Of a stretch of 10,029 nucleotides of DNA, positions 1 to 6,255 are shown piece by piece. Origin of the DNA: Planctomycetota bacterium (lineage in GTDB: Bacteria > Planctomycetota > Phycisphaerae > WQYP01 > JAJZKY01); assembly GCA_021803885.1 (NCBI GenBank), contig JAJZKY010000126.1, positions 1-10,029 of the forward strand. The letters run 5' to 3'. Under the pieces are notes generated by a model. That model searched no databases. It was not told where the DNA came from and worked only from the letters and a program-made list of their open reading frames with translations. The position numbers were made by a program, and so were the translations under genes. Within the stretch, counting starts at the first letter, position 1; every line of letters begins with the position of its first letter.

Positions 1-115
1 AATTGCCCATGCAATATATATCTCTCACCCCAGCAATGTTCAGGCAAGACACCACGGATCGTGACCATTTGACTGCGAGCCGACTCTATGTCTTAGAATG
101 GCATACGCTACAGTC

Positions 116-844
116 TTAGAAAGTAGCGATTAGTATGCTGTAGATGTTGTCGTAGTATGACGAGCTGCTATAGAAGTTGCTAGTTCCAGTCTCATAGTAG
201 CACGCAATGCTATCACAATAGGGTTCTGCGAATGCGTTAGTCCGAGTTCCCCCGCCCGCGTAAGCATTGCCTGCCCCTACGTTATAGATGTAGTAATACG
301 AGGCACAGTTGTTGCAGGTGTACCTTCCACCGCCCCCGGCGTTAACAGCGTCGAAAAGAACGTTGGTATATTCGTAAGTGTTCGTGAAGCAATTGCTGTT
401 GGTACAGTAGGTGTAGGTGTAATCCCATCCAGCGGCCACGGACGCGTCGGCGTGCCCGTTGAATGTGGCGGTCACTAATCCCGACAGACTGAATGCCTGC
501 CCAAGCTCGATATTCGTTGTGCCACTCCACATTACGCCAGGCGCTGATGAAGCAGTTGTGTCGTAGTAGAGCACGGAGTGCACCGAAACCCCAATCCCCA
601 AGGTGTATTTCGTCACGGTCGACATTTGCTGTGCGCTCCCGCTAAACTGCCCGAACGAGCAGTACTCGTAATTGGTATATGGGTCCGAGTATGTGACGCA
701 TTGGAACCCTGGGTAGGATGTCATTTCACTAAAGGGTGCATTCTTTGAGTTGGATATTGCTGCCACAGGTCCCACTGTGGGAAGGACAATAATCATGGCC
801 ACCACATACGCCGCAAGGAATGGCACAAACTTGGAACGAACCAA
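116..844 (-). CDS. Secreted Tyr- and Cys-rich protein of unknown function
   Basis: I do not recognise the family. The 242-residue product begins with a clear export signal: a short basic start, a hydrophobic stretch at about residues 6-29 and a cleavage-like VGPVAA. The mature part is very rich in Tyr, Ser, Thr, Gly and Asn. It has eight Cys in pairs (49/62, 147/152, 177/180, 210/215), which suggests disulfide bonds outside the cell. The start is TTG at 844-842, directly after the TAA of the upstream gene and in the same frame. A Shine-Dalgarno-like GAGGT (859-855 on the minus strand) lies 10 nt before it, inside the upstream gene, so translation is probably coupled. The next in-frame ATG (residue 17) would cut the signal peptide in half. 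It is probably the second gene of an operon with 845-1417 and is likely a surface or extracellular protein. Function is unknown. Confidence 0.75.
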   Translation of the reverse strand: MVRSKFVPFLAAYVVAMIIVLPTVGPVAAISNSKNAPFSEMTSYPGFQCVTYSDPYTNYEYCSFGQFSGSAQQMSTVTKYTLGIGVSVHSVLYYDTTASSAPGVMWSGTTNIELGQAFSLSGLVTATFNGHADASVAAGWDYTYTYCTNSNCFTNTYEYTNVLFDAVNAGGGGRYTCNNCASYYYIYNVGAGNAYAGGGTRTNAFAEPYCDSIACYYETGTSNFYSSSSYYDNIYSILIATF

Positions 845-1417
845 TTAACCTGATACCTCTATCTGAAATGGGACGCTCACTCCGGCGTAGTCTATACCTC
901 CAGGAACGCTTGGCTCGGGTTGATTCTGATAGAATTGAGCGATGAAGGGAATAGTTCCCTGACCTACGTTATGCAGGGTAATTACCACTGTCATAATCCC
1001 AGCGGGATTGTGGAGGACCATTCCCGCGGGATAGCTTGTGGTGACTTGAATGACGGATGGTGCTGATGAGTTCCCGGCGTCGCCTGAGAAGGCGGTGGGA
1101 ACCTCTCCTCGTTCCATCAATCCAACGCCCACTTGTGACCATGCAGGGGCGACTGCAAAGAAGATGTTACCTGACACTGGCGAGTTCACTTCAAAAACGA
1201 GATGAATCACCGTGTTCGAATTTGCTCTGATTGTAGTTTGATTTAGGAGCACGGCCGAGTAGGCCACGCCGACGTAGGTAAGATTGGAGTACGAATATGT
1301 CGCATATGATGGGGCGTTGCTGCCGGAAGCAGGGCGCACTCCAAAGGCCAGTGCACCAAACAACACCAAAGAAAGCACAACCACGACAGCGAATGCCGTT
1401 GCTTTCCGTTGCGACAT
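845..1417 (-). CDS. Secreted or membrane-anchored protein of unknown function
   Basis: The 190-residue product starts with MSQRK followed by a hydrophobic segment (about residues 8-26), either a signal peptide or an N-terminal anchor. The rest has no Cys and alternates beta-type hydrophobic and polar residues with Asn-X-Ser/Thr sites, as in extracellular beta-sandwich proteins. I recognise no family. The open frame runs back to a GTG at 1630. I prefer ATG at 1417 because it puts the signal peptide at the N-terminus and because a TATA-type CTTATATT lies at 1456-1449, so transcription would begin about 10 nt before this ATG. The 71 extra residues of the longer form look like translated noncoding DNA. 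The gene is followed without any gap by the secreted protein at 116-844 and is presumably co-transcribed with it. Confidence 0.75.
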   Translation of the reverse strand: MSQRKATAFAVVVVLSLVLFGALAFGVRPASGSNAPSYATYSYSNLTYVGVAYSAVLLNQTTIRANSNTVIHLVFEVNSPVSGNIFFAVAPAWSQVGVGLMERGEVPTAFSGDAGNSSAPSVIQVTTSYPAGMVLHNPAGIMTVVITLHNVGQGTIPFIAQFYQNQPEPSVPGGIDYAGVSVPFQIEVSG

Positions 1418-1448
1418 TTCTTGACCCGCCAAATTTAGAATATACATC

Positions 1449-1456
1449 AATATAAG
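1449..1456 (-). promoter_or_regulatory. Archaeal TATA box for the 1417-116 operon
   Basis: The minus strand reads CTTATATT, close to the archaeal TATA consensus. It lies about 35 nt before the ATG at 1417, so a start of transcription around 1426 would give a very short leader. This is the most convincing promoter on the left side of the window. Confidence 0.6.
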
Positions 1457-1676
1457 TCTGCTGTTTGCCAGCGATTTCACAGCATCTCCGAATGGCTTTC
1501 GCAGATTGCCATTCTTCTGGTCAGAATGACACTTGCCGAATGGTGCCAAGAGTGTTGGAGCCGACGGTCGAACCAGATACGTGCTCATTCGAAGATACTG
1601 TTTCATGTTTGCCCCAAAGATGCTACTCACGCCGCGTTTGCTGATGGATTCGATGACCGACCTGAATAGGATTCGC

Positions 1677-1690
1677 TTAATTAATTAATT
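1677..1690. promoter_or_regulatory. A/T run TTAATTAATTAATT, possible promoter element
   Basis: Fourteen A/T bases in a row stand out in a window that is mostly G/C-rich. On the minus strand the run would place a transcription start near 1653, ahead of the GTG at 1630 that opens the longer form of the 845 gene. It could also simply be AT-rich intergenic DNA. The space from 1631 to 1807 contains no gene I can support. Confidence 0.25.
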
Positions 1691-1807
1691 GCATCCCTTC
1701 CGGCCCACCTTGGAAATAGCCCAGAACAAGCTTTGTTTTCCGATTTCGTTCCAAATCAAGCTTAACTGCGATTATGTGGCTTCGCTCCACTGCCAGTCGC
1801 ACGAAAC

Positions 1808-1924
1808 CTATGCTTCAGCCAACTTCTTGAGAAGCTTCTGATCCTTCTTCAGATTCGCATCAGCCAAGGCTAGGAACTCCTCGTCTATCTCTTTCTGACT
1901 ACGGGCCTGTACCTGCTTGGCCAT
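1808..1924 (-). CDS. 38-residue protein, candidate Doc antitoxin (Phd tail-like)
   Basis: A small gene follows the Doc/Fic gene with a single base between the toxin's TAG and this ATG. A Shine-Dalgarno-like GAGGT (1932-1928 on the minus strand) overlaps the toxin stop codon, so translation is very likely coupled. The product is highly charged and predicted helical, with the core IDEEFLALADANLKKDQ. From memory, the Doc-neutralising C-terminal segment of phage P1 Phd reads LDAEFASLFDTLDSTNKELV. The two share acidic-EF-x-x-L-x-D at the start and a polar tail with a Leu. Phd is about 73 residues and has an N-terminal DNA-binding half, which is absent here. I infer a minimal antitoxin encoded downstream of its toxin. 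Alternatives are an unrelated small protein or chance resemblance over about 22 residues. Confidence 0.6.
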   Translation of the reverse strand: MAKQVQARSQKEIDEEFLALADANLKKDQKLLKKLAEA

Positions 1925-1925
1925 A

Positions 1926-2321
1926 CTACCTCTTAGTCCTCCGTCTGCTTAAATTCCTTCCTACCCAGCCTTCGGTGGACTGGGCGTCCGTCGCGCCCGA
2001 AGAGACAGACTTCAGCATGGAGAACGCGTTCTCCTCAGTAGGACTGAAATCCCAGCCATTGAGATTCAGAAACGTCTTGGTCACCTCGAAGGCGGTTCTC
2101 TTATTGCCGTCCAGAAAGGGGTGCAAGTTGACCAGATTGAAGAGCAGGTAACCTCCCTTGCGGGCAATAGCCTGCTCTTCGGGGAGACCTTCACCGATGT
2201 CCTGAGAGGTCTCCAGCACGTACGCCAAGTTCGACGCGCTCACAAACCCCTGTTCACCGCCCGATTGTCTGATAATCCCCTCGTGCAGTTGAATGACAGC
2301 GTCCTGGCTTGGGTACTCCAC
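1926..2321 (-). CDS. doc: Doc-type Fic-fold toxin (death-on-curing family)
   Basis: The 131-residue product has the length and layout of P1 Doc. An N-terminal PSQDAVIQLHEGIIRQSGG segment matches the Doc start. The catalytic loop HPFLDGNKR at residues 67-75 fits the Fic/Doc signature H-x-F-x-(D/E)-(G/A)-N-K-R, with H67, D71, N73, K74 and R75 all in place, followed by a helix ending in NLNGW. Bacterial Doc is a kinase that phosphorylates elongation factor EF-Tu and stops translation; classical Fic enzymes transfer AMP. For this archaeal protein the elongation factor aEF1A is a possible target (inference). The start is GTG at 2321, four bases after a GGGAG; an in-frame stop lies further upstream. 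No Phd-like gene precedes it. The likely partner is the 38-residue gene directly downstream. Confidence 0.88.
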   Translation of the reverse strand: MEYPSQDAVIQLHEGIIRQSGGEQGFVSASNLAYVLETSQDIGEGLPEEQAIARKGGYLLFNLVNLHPFLDGNKRTAFEVTKTFLNLNGWDFSPTEENAFSMLKSVSSGATDAQSTEGWVGRNLSRRRTKR

Positions 2322-2362
2322 TGTTCTCCCGCTGTGCCATGTGCGGTGGACCTCTTAACATC

Positions 2363-2370
2363 GAATATTT
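2363..2370 (-). promoter_or_regulatory. Possible TATA box for the doc operon
   Basis: The minus strand reads AAATATTC about 45 nt before the GTG at 2321. This would give a leader of roughly 15-20 nt containing the GGGAG at 2330-2326. The match is moderate. The divergent space 2322-2587 between doc and the methyltransferase also holds a pyrimidine-rich run at about 2450-2470 and no convincing gene. A 49-codon minus frame from 2386 overlaps doc and looks like noise. Confidence 0.35.
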
Positions 2371-2550
2371 CATAGCGTTTCTCCATCGCGTCTAAGTGTT
2401 TTATCTATTGAGACCGTCTCGAGTTGTCGCATTTCCTGGGCTCTTGGTGCTTCTTTCTTCTTTTTCCTTGCCTTGGGCTACGCTAAGCTCAAGATCGCGC
2501 GTAATTCAAGCAGCTTTGGCGTCTTTCTTATCGCGTTATGGCCTAGGTTC

Positions 2551-2558
2551 TTTATAAC
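2551..2558 (+). promoter_or_regulatory. TATA box of the methyltransferase gene
   Basis: TTTATAAC is a near-consensus archaeal TATA box. It lies about 33 bp before the TTG at 2588, so the transcript should begin only about 8-10 nt before the start codon. This supports the TTG start, which has no Shine-Dalgarno sequence. Confidence 0.6.
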
Positions 2559-2587
2559 GGCCGGGCCCGTTTCGGGCTACCGGCGAA

Positions 2588-3568
2588 TTGAGTCTCAGAC
2601 AGCCGAAACGTCCGAAGAAGTTCAGCGAGAGGCTGGAAGCCGAGTACCAGCTTCGCCGTTGGAAGCCGAAGGACCTTGTCAAGGGAAGGAGGATGATCAC
2701 GAGGGAGTACAGAGCCAAGCCATGGTTGCTCGCCTACTACAGGTCGCTGCTATCGCCGGACGAAGCAGATGCGATCAGGGTGATGCTGGACGTGGGGTGC
2801 GGGACGGGTTTCTTTACTCGCTTCGTCTCCCATCAGGTCGCCCGGCTGGGCAAGCGTCCCATGATCGTGGGGGCCGATTTGAACCGGGACCTGTTGGCGA
2901 TGGCGCTCAATCAGAGCGATGGGCCCCCGATAGACTATGTGCAGGCTTCGGCCTACCACCTCCCATTCCGTACGGGGTCATTCGATCTTGCGACCTGCCG
3001 AACAATGCTGATGCACCTCAGCTCACCTGTTTCCGCCCTAGAGGAGATGAAACGAAGCGTGAAAGTCGGGGGGAGGGTCTGCAGCGAGGAGCCGGACTTC
3101 CTGATGGGGGGGTGGTACGACCCCGAAGACCCTGAATCTGACAAAGAAGACAGAAGGGAGCTGGAAGGGCAGATACGGGGACGGCGGAGGATGTATGGCC
3201 AGGACTGGGCCATCGGGAGGAGGCTACCGGAACTCTTTCATGCGGCTGGCCTGAAGAATTTCATCATCGAAGGGACGTTCTACCTGCTCATGGTTCCCTC
3301 GGATGCTCGGACGCCGGCCAAGGCCCACGCAAGGGTTCTAGAGGACAATCTGAAGTATTCCTTCGACCGAAGCCAGAGGATCGACCAAAACCGGGCGCTC
3401 CGGGCCGGCGGCATCGCCCAGGATGCGATTGATCGGAACCTGGCCCGATGGAGAACCAAGACCAAGAAGCGAATCCAATTGCTGAAGAAATCTCAGTCCG
3501 CCAAGGAGGAAGACGCGAGCTTTGGGGCGATCCCGTTCTTCCTTGCGGTTGGCACCAAGTTAGACTGA
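2588..3568 (+). CDS. Class I SAM-dependent methyltransferase
   Basis: The 326-residue protein contains a complete Methyltransf_11/UbiE-like Rossmann domain. Motif I is LDVGCGTG at residues 67-74 (glycine loop binding S-adenosylmethionine), an acidic residue follows the second strand (D97 in GADLN), DYVQASAYHLPF lies at 116-127, FDLATCRTMLMHL at 132-144 (motif IV region), and a K-x-GG turn ahead of EEPD at 159-170. About 65 basic residues precede it, and a helical, highly basic C-terminal part of about 150 residues follows, so the protein is longer than a minimal methyltransferase. The substrate cannot be read from the sequence; small molecules or lipids are usual for this type. The TTG start is supported by the TATA box at 2551-2558; the next in-frame start, Met36, would still keep the domain whole. 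It is transcribed alone and converges on the surface protein at 3829-4389. Confidence 0.88.
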   Translation: MSLRQPKRPKKFSERLEAEYQLRRWKPKDLVKGRRMITREYRAKPWLLAYYRSLLSPDEADAIRVMLDVGCGTGFFTRFVSHQVARLGKRPMIVGADLNRDLLAMALNQSDGPPIDYVQASAYHLPFRTGSFDLATCRTMLMHLSSPVSALEEMKRSVKVGGRVCSEEPDFLMGGWYDPEDPESDKEDRRELEGQIRGRRRMYGQDWAIGRRLPELFHAAGLKNFIIEGTFYLLMVPSDARTPAKAHARVLEDNLKYSFDRSQRIDQNRALRAGGIAQDAIDRNLARWRTKTKKRIQLLKKSQSAKEEDASFGAIPFFLAVGTKLD

Positions 3569-3685
3569 TGCGGGGATACGTCAGTGATACGTTGCTCGTT
3601 CCTTCCGCGTATGCACTCGGTACAGACGAGCTGACAAGGAGGCGAGTCCCATTACGACCAAGTGATGTGGTGGGCGAAGCGCACC

Positions 3686-3797
3686 TCGCCCGTCGAATCA
3701 CTCCCAAACCCGGCGCGATAGCTTTCGGATCGCCGGGCTTTCGCCCCCAGGTCCTCCGTCCTCTTCTTGTGCATCAGATGGATGATTACAGATGCAC
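3686..3797 (+). repeat. Intergenic repeat element, copy A, with hairpin
   Basis: This stretch between two convergent genes is largely identical to 6026-6125 (copy B). Shared blocks are TCGCCCGTCG, CTCCCAAACCCGGCG, GTCCTCCGTCCTC and CTTGTGCATCAGATG. It folds into a stem at 3709-3737: CCCGG, a two-base CG bulge, CGAT, a nine-base loop, ATCG and CCGGG. A second inverted repeat, GTGCATC at 3769-3775 with GATGCAC at 3791-3797, lies next to the 3' end of the surface protein gene. The strand of any RNA is unknown. It may be a structured noncoding RNA, a 3'-end signal or a small non-autonomous mobile element. Apart from this element, 3569-3828 shows nothing I can support. Confidence 0.55.
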
Positions 3798-3828
3798 CTT
3801 GGTCCTTACGTTGCGGGAACGATGTTGC

Positions 3829-4389
3829 TCATCCAGTTGTAGTGTAGGTGGTAGAAGTTGCAGTTACGGTAGTGGTGCTAGATGTGGTGCCGGGCGGGCA
3901 CCCAAGGCCAGAACATGCGATCGCATGCTCTGTTGCGATGCCTGAAGGGATGCTGAGGGTCACAAGGCTGACCGCAGCGGAGGTTGATGCGGGAAACGTG
4001 TAGTTTGTGCCTGCGTATGATACGCTTACGACGAAGTTACCAGTCCAAACCACTCCACTAGAGTAGCCGGTGGAGTTGGTCAGGCCCAAGTTGATCTTGT
4101 AGTCAGGGGTACAATAGTTGGTTATGGTGGCGGTGACGTTGGCTCCTGCCACAGGCTGGTCTGCGCTGTCAGTGACTACGCGCACATAGAGAGTTCCATG
4201 GATTCCGCTTTGGATGCAGTACGTCGGCGTGCTGCTTGTTTCGACCACCGTCTTGGTTATTGTATGCGTGACTGTGTGCGTCAGCGTTTGCGGCGTCACA
4301 ATGATGAAGGCCAGCGAGCCGGCCAATAACACTACGACGACGAGTAGGGCCGTGGTTACGAAGTTGATGGCTTTTCGCCACTGCGCCAT
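3829..4389 (-). CDS. Membrane-anchored surface protein with carboxypeptidase-regulatory-like domain
   Basis: The 186-residue protein has a short basic N-terminus, one membrane span (about residues 10-31), a Thr-rich linker, and one extracellular beta-sandwich (about 60-150). The pattern of VVTDSADQPVAGANVTAT, a Asn-x-TGY turn and VSYAGTNYTF is typical of carboxypeptidase-regulatory/transthyretin-like folds. Cys58, Cys93, Cys159 and Cys164 probably form disulfides. The C-terminus is a Thr/Ser tail, likely O-glycosylated. It is a paralogue of 6964-7536, with the same order of parts and four Cys in matching places. ATG at 4389 lies about 27 bp from a CTATAC box, which suggests a leaderless transcript. 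It is divergent from the membrane-bound regulator at 4590-5549, the likely controller. The role may be adhesion, envelope structure or sensing; I cannot tell which. Confidence 0.78.
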   Translation of the reverse strand: MAQWRKAINFVTTALLVVVVLLAGSLAFIIVTPQTLTHTVTHTITKTVVETSSTPTYCIQSGIHGTLYVRVVTDSADQPVAGANVTATITNYCTPDYKINLGLTNSTGYSSGVVWTGNFVVSVSYAGTNYTFPASTSAAVSLVTLSIPSGIATEHAIACSGLGCPPGTTSSTTTVTATSTTYTTTG

Positions 4390-4412
4390 TGGTTAGCCAT
4401 GGGAACTGCTTG

Positions 4413-4451
4413 GTGTATAGTTCTTTTGCTCAGAACGCTTCCCACAAAGCG
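4413..4451 (-). promoter_or_regulatory. Promoter and operator-like dyad of the 3829-4389 gene
   Basis: On the minus strand a CTATAC box (around 4420-4415) lies about 27 bp before the ATG at 4389. Directly upstream, at 4435-4419, is GTTCT-7nt-AGAAC, an inverted repeat overlapping the place where the TFB-recognition element would be. Next to it CGCTT-N6-AAGCG (4436-4451) forms another perfect inverted repeat. The promoter of the paralogue at 6964-7536 has the same TATAG and AGAACGCTT blocks at the same 15-bp distance, so this is likely a shared regulator site. The divergent winged-helix gene is the nearest candidate binder (inference). Confidence 0.55.
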
Positions 4452-4503
4452 GACCGGTCAGTCTCTGATAGTCTCTTATGACAGTCCGCAGGCAAGATCT
4501 GTA

Positions 4504-4542
4504 GGTTCTCCCGGCTGCCGCCGCCCGCCAGCCATCGGCTGG
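4504..4542 (+). repeat. Intergenic repeat fragment D with hairpin
   Basis: TTCTCCCGGCTGCCGCCGCCC closely matches the left end of the element at 6781-6804. It is followed by the perfect hairpin CCAGCC-ATC-GGCTGG (4528-4542). It lies in the divergent space between the surface protein and the regulator. It may be part of the regulator's leader or a remnant of the same dispersed family as the other intergenic elements. Confidence 0.4.
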
Positions 4543-4589
4543 AGGGCTGTCCTCGGGAAGACTGTCTCAATTCACCTGGTCGTCAATGG

Positions 4590-5549
4590 TTGACCTTGCA
4601 ATTATTGCATGTCCTTAGCAGGTCAACGAAAGAGGAAATATTACCCCACCAAAAGAATGCCATCGCCGAGGAGAGAACCACGAGCACAGGCGAAGGGGAA
4701 TTCGACGTTTCCAGGGCGGAACTGTTCGAAGCCATTGGGCATCACACCAGGCTTGCCATCCTTCAATCCCTTGAAGAACGCCCGATGGGCTTCTCCGAGC
4801 TGAAGAGGAGGGTCGGGATAGAGAGCAGCGGCCTCCTCAGCTTTCACCTAGGGAAGCTCACCCATCTCGTGGCCTCCAATCAAGAAGGAGCTTACGTCCT
4901 TACCGACCAAGGAAAGGAGGCTGTGAGGATGATACACATCACGAGGAGCGCCGGGAACGACGAGCATGCCGTCAAAGTCAAGGTGAAGAGTTCAGACAAG
5001 AGACCATACCTGGTCGTGATAAGCATCCTGCTTGCAACGGTGATTCTGTTGGGCTCCGTGGCAGTGTATCAGCAAAGCCAACTGGTCGGCCTATCAGGCA
5101 CATTGTCCCACGACCCTGTGTTGGTCTACGGGACTTTCGCAACTGGCTGGGCCAATGGAATAACGCCAACATCCACATCCTCTCAGATTGTCTTTACATC
5201 GTCCTCGGGGGTCAGTATAACCGCGATTCCCAACGCAGCCGGGCAGTATGCGGTATCGCTCCCGGGCGGCCAGAACTACACCGTCACCGTCCATTGGAGG
5301 TCGAACCTCACATGTTCCACAGCCTGCTGGCCGATCATCAGCGCCCCGCCCACCGTCACCAGTGCAACCGTCAGTCCTTGTCCGACCGGCGGTTGTCCGC
5401 CGCAGCATCCATCTGGCTTCTACGGTTCCGTAGGTGTGGTAGGTAGTATGGCTACCAGCACGCAAGCGGTCGCAAGCGGAACATGCTACGGCCAAGTCCT
5501 AGGCGTGCACGCTACGACAGGCTCCTACCAATACAATTTCCCATGCTGA
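4590..5549 (+). CDS. Membrane-bound winged-helix regulator with extracellular domain
   Basis: The 319-residue protein has three parts. An ArsR-like winged helix (about residues 41-116) contains AELFEAIGHHTRLAILQSL, the recognition-helix region SGLLSFHLGKL and a wing ending in YVLTDQGKEAV. A single membrane span follows at about 138-160. An extracellular part (about 165-319) carries a carboxypeptidase-regulatory-like strand pattern (GQYAVSLPGGQNYTVTV, 218-234) and six Cys (242, 246, 264, 269, 299, 319). This arrangement fits a one-component transmembrane regulator that binds DNA inside and senses outside; no kinase or receiver is present. The start is uncertain among TTG codons at 4590, 4596 and 4605, all before the domain. 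The gene is divergent from 3829-4389 and probably controls it and 6964-7536, which carry similar outer domains. An inducing signal cannot be inferred. Confidence 0.78.
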   Translation: MTLQLLHVLSRSTKEEILPHQKNAIAEERTTSTGEGEFDVSRAELFEAIGHHTRLAILQSLEERPMGFSELKRRVGIESSGLLSFHLGKLTHLVASNQEGAYVLTDQGKEAVRMIHITRSAGNDEHAVKVKVKSSDKRPYLVVISILLATVILLGSVAVYQQSQLVGLSGTLSHDPVLVYGTFATGWANGITPTSTSSQIVFTSSSGVSITAIPNAAGQYAVSLPGGQNYTVTVHWRSNLTCSTACWPIISAPPTVTSATVSPCPTGGCPPQHPSGFYGSVGVVGSMATSTQAVASGTCYGQVLGVHATTGSYQYNFPC

Positions 5550-6025
5550 CCCCAGAGGCGTGTCCAACCCCACCGACACCGCTCTGACGACCGCTTCCAT
5601 TCTGGCTACAGCCGCGGCGGGCTCGAACGGTATACCGGGCTGGAGCTTACCCTGGATTAGCTCCTATACTAGGGTGTCTAATGGGCTGGAATGGACGCAG
5701 TCAATTCCTTAAGCGAATCCTGTGACGCGCGGGCAGAGGAAATCAAGCCGATAACAATCTTGCTCGTGGCCCAATCCAACCCCCTGTACCACCTTGTTCG
5801 ACCCCCCGGGCGATTCCCGGGCCCCATTAGCCAACGCCACGAGGCTAGCAGACTTGCGGATTGCACCGAGTACGTCGCGTGGTACCTGCGCCAAAGGGGC
5901 AGCTCCGGCGAATCTCCCTTGGTAACCTCGTACTTTCACCGGAGCTCGAAGAGAGTCCCGCGGGGGCCGCCAGGCTGGTCGTCCCGAGTCAAGGCATCTG
6001 AGCCCAAAGCGTCCTCGACCATGCG

Positions 6026-6125
6026 TCGCCCGTCGCCTCCCTCCCAAACCCGGCGTGATAGTTTCCCATCACCGGGCTTGCACCCCAACGTCCTCCGTCC
6101 TCCACTTGTGCATCAGATGCATGGA
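6026..6125 (+). repeat. Intergenic repeat element, copy B, with hairpin
   Basis: This is the second copy of the element at 3686-3797. The hairpin at 6049-6076 has the same design: CCCGG, a CG bulge, TGAT, an eight-base loop, ATCA and CCGGG. Relative to copy A, the C-G pair at 3716/3732 is a T-A pair here (6056/6071), so both partners changed and pairing was kept. Downstream, the conserved CTTGTGCATCAGATG extends into the 13-bp palindrome TGCATCAGATGCA (6109-6121). A minus-strand frame that is open in copy A has a TGA here, which argues against protein coding. Confidence 0.55.
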
Positions 6126-6244
6126 TTCGTACTTTCCTCTTTTACGGGGACAGACGATTCAAGCACCTTCGACCAGAGGTGTTAGCCTGGCTGAATGCTA
6201 ATGGAAAGACGTAACTAGTTCGATGGAGATTTGTACGGTTCGAA

Positions 6245-6250
6245 GGAGAT
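6245..6250 (+). promoter_or_regulatory. Ribosome binding site deciding the 6256 start
   Basis: GGAGAT lies six to seven bases before GTG at 6256 and matches the anti-Shine-Dalgarno complement well. The ATG at 6223 has no such sequence. This favours the shorter zinc-ribbon protein. Confidence 0.55.
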
Positions 6251-6255
6251 GTCTT

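Larger units (their letters stand above)
5550..6255. other. Long intergenic region without a supported gene
   Basis: About 700 bases hold no gene I can support. Open frames exist on both strands (5691-6185 plus, 5709-6047 minus) but their products are rich in Pro, Arg and Ser with no domain, which is usual for chance frames in G/C-rich DNA. The plus one overlaps repeat copy B. Visible details are the palindrome CGGTATACCG at 5628-5637, a CTATAC box at 5664-5669 about 25 bp before an ATG at 5691, and CCCGGG-CGATT-CCCGGG at 5805-5821. The region may contain an unrecognised noncoding RNA. Confidence 0.5.

Noticed and set aside
1418..1630. 71-codon N-terminal extension of the 845-1417 protein, preceded by an A/T run
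   Set aside because: It would bury the signal peptide in the middle of the protein and bypass the good TATA box at 1449-1456. Its composition does not look like a secreted or known domain.
2322..2386. Short minus-strand frames just upstream of doc as a conventional Phd antitoxin
   Set aside because: The frame from ATG 2386 overlaps the start of doc in another frame and shows no Phd/YefM DNA-binding pattern; a second frame from 2373 is equally featureless.
3686..3797. Minus-strand 40-codon frame through repeat copy A (begins MHKKRTEDL)
   Set aside because: Copy B has a TGA in the same frame because its loop is one base shorter, and copy C diverges, so the shared sequence is unlikely to be kept as protein.
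5805..5821. CCCGGG-CGATT-CCCGGG as a terminator or attachment core
   Set aside because: Each half is itself palindromic, the stem is only six pairs, and no T-run or partner copy is present; it is likely a composition effect.
5691..6185. 164-codon plus-strand frame with a CTATAC box 25 bp before its ATG
   Set aside because: The product is rich in Ser, Pro and Arg without any domain or membrane segment, and its end overlaps repeat copy B, whose conservation is structural. Long chance frames are common in this G/C-rich DNA.
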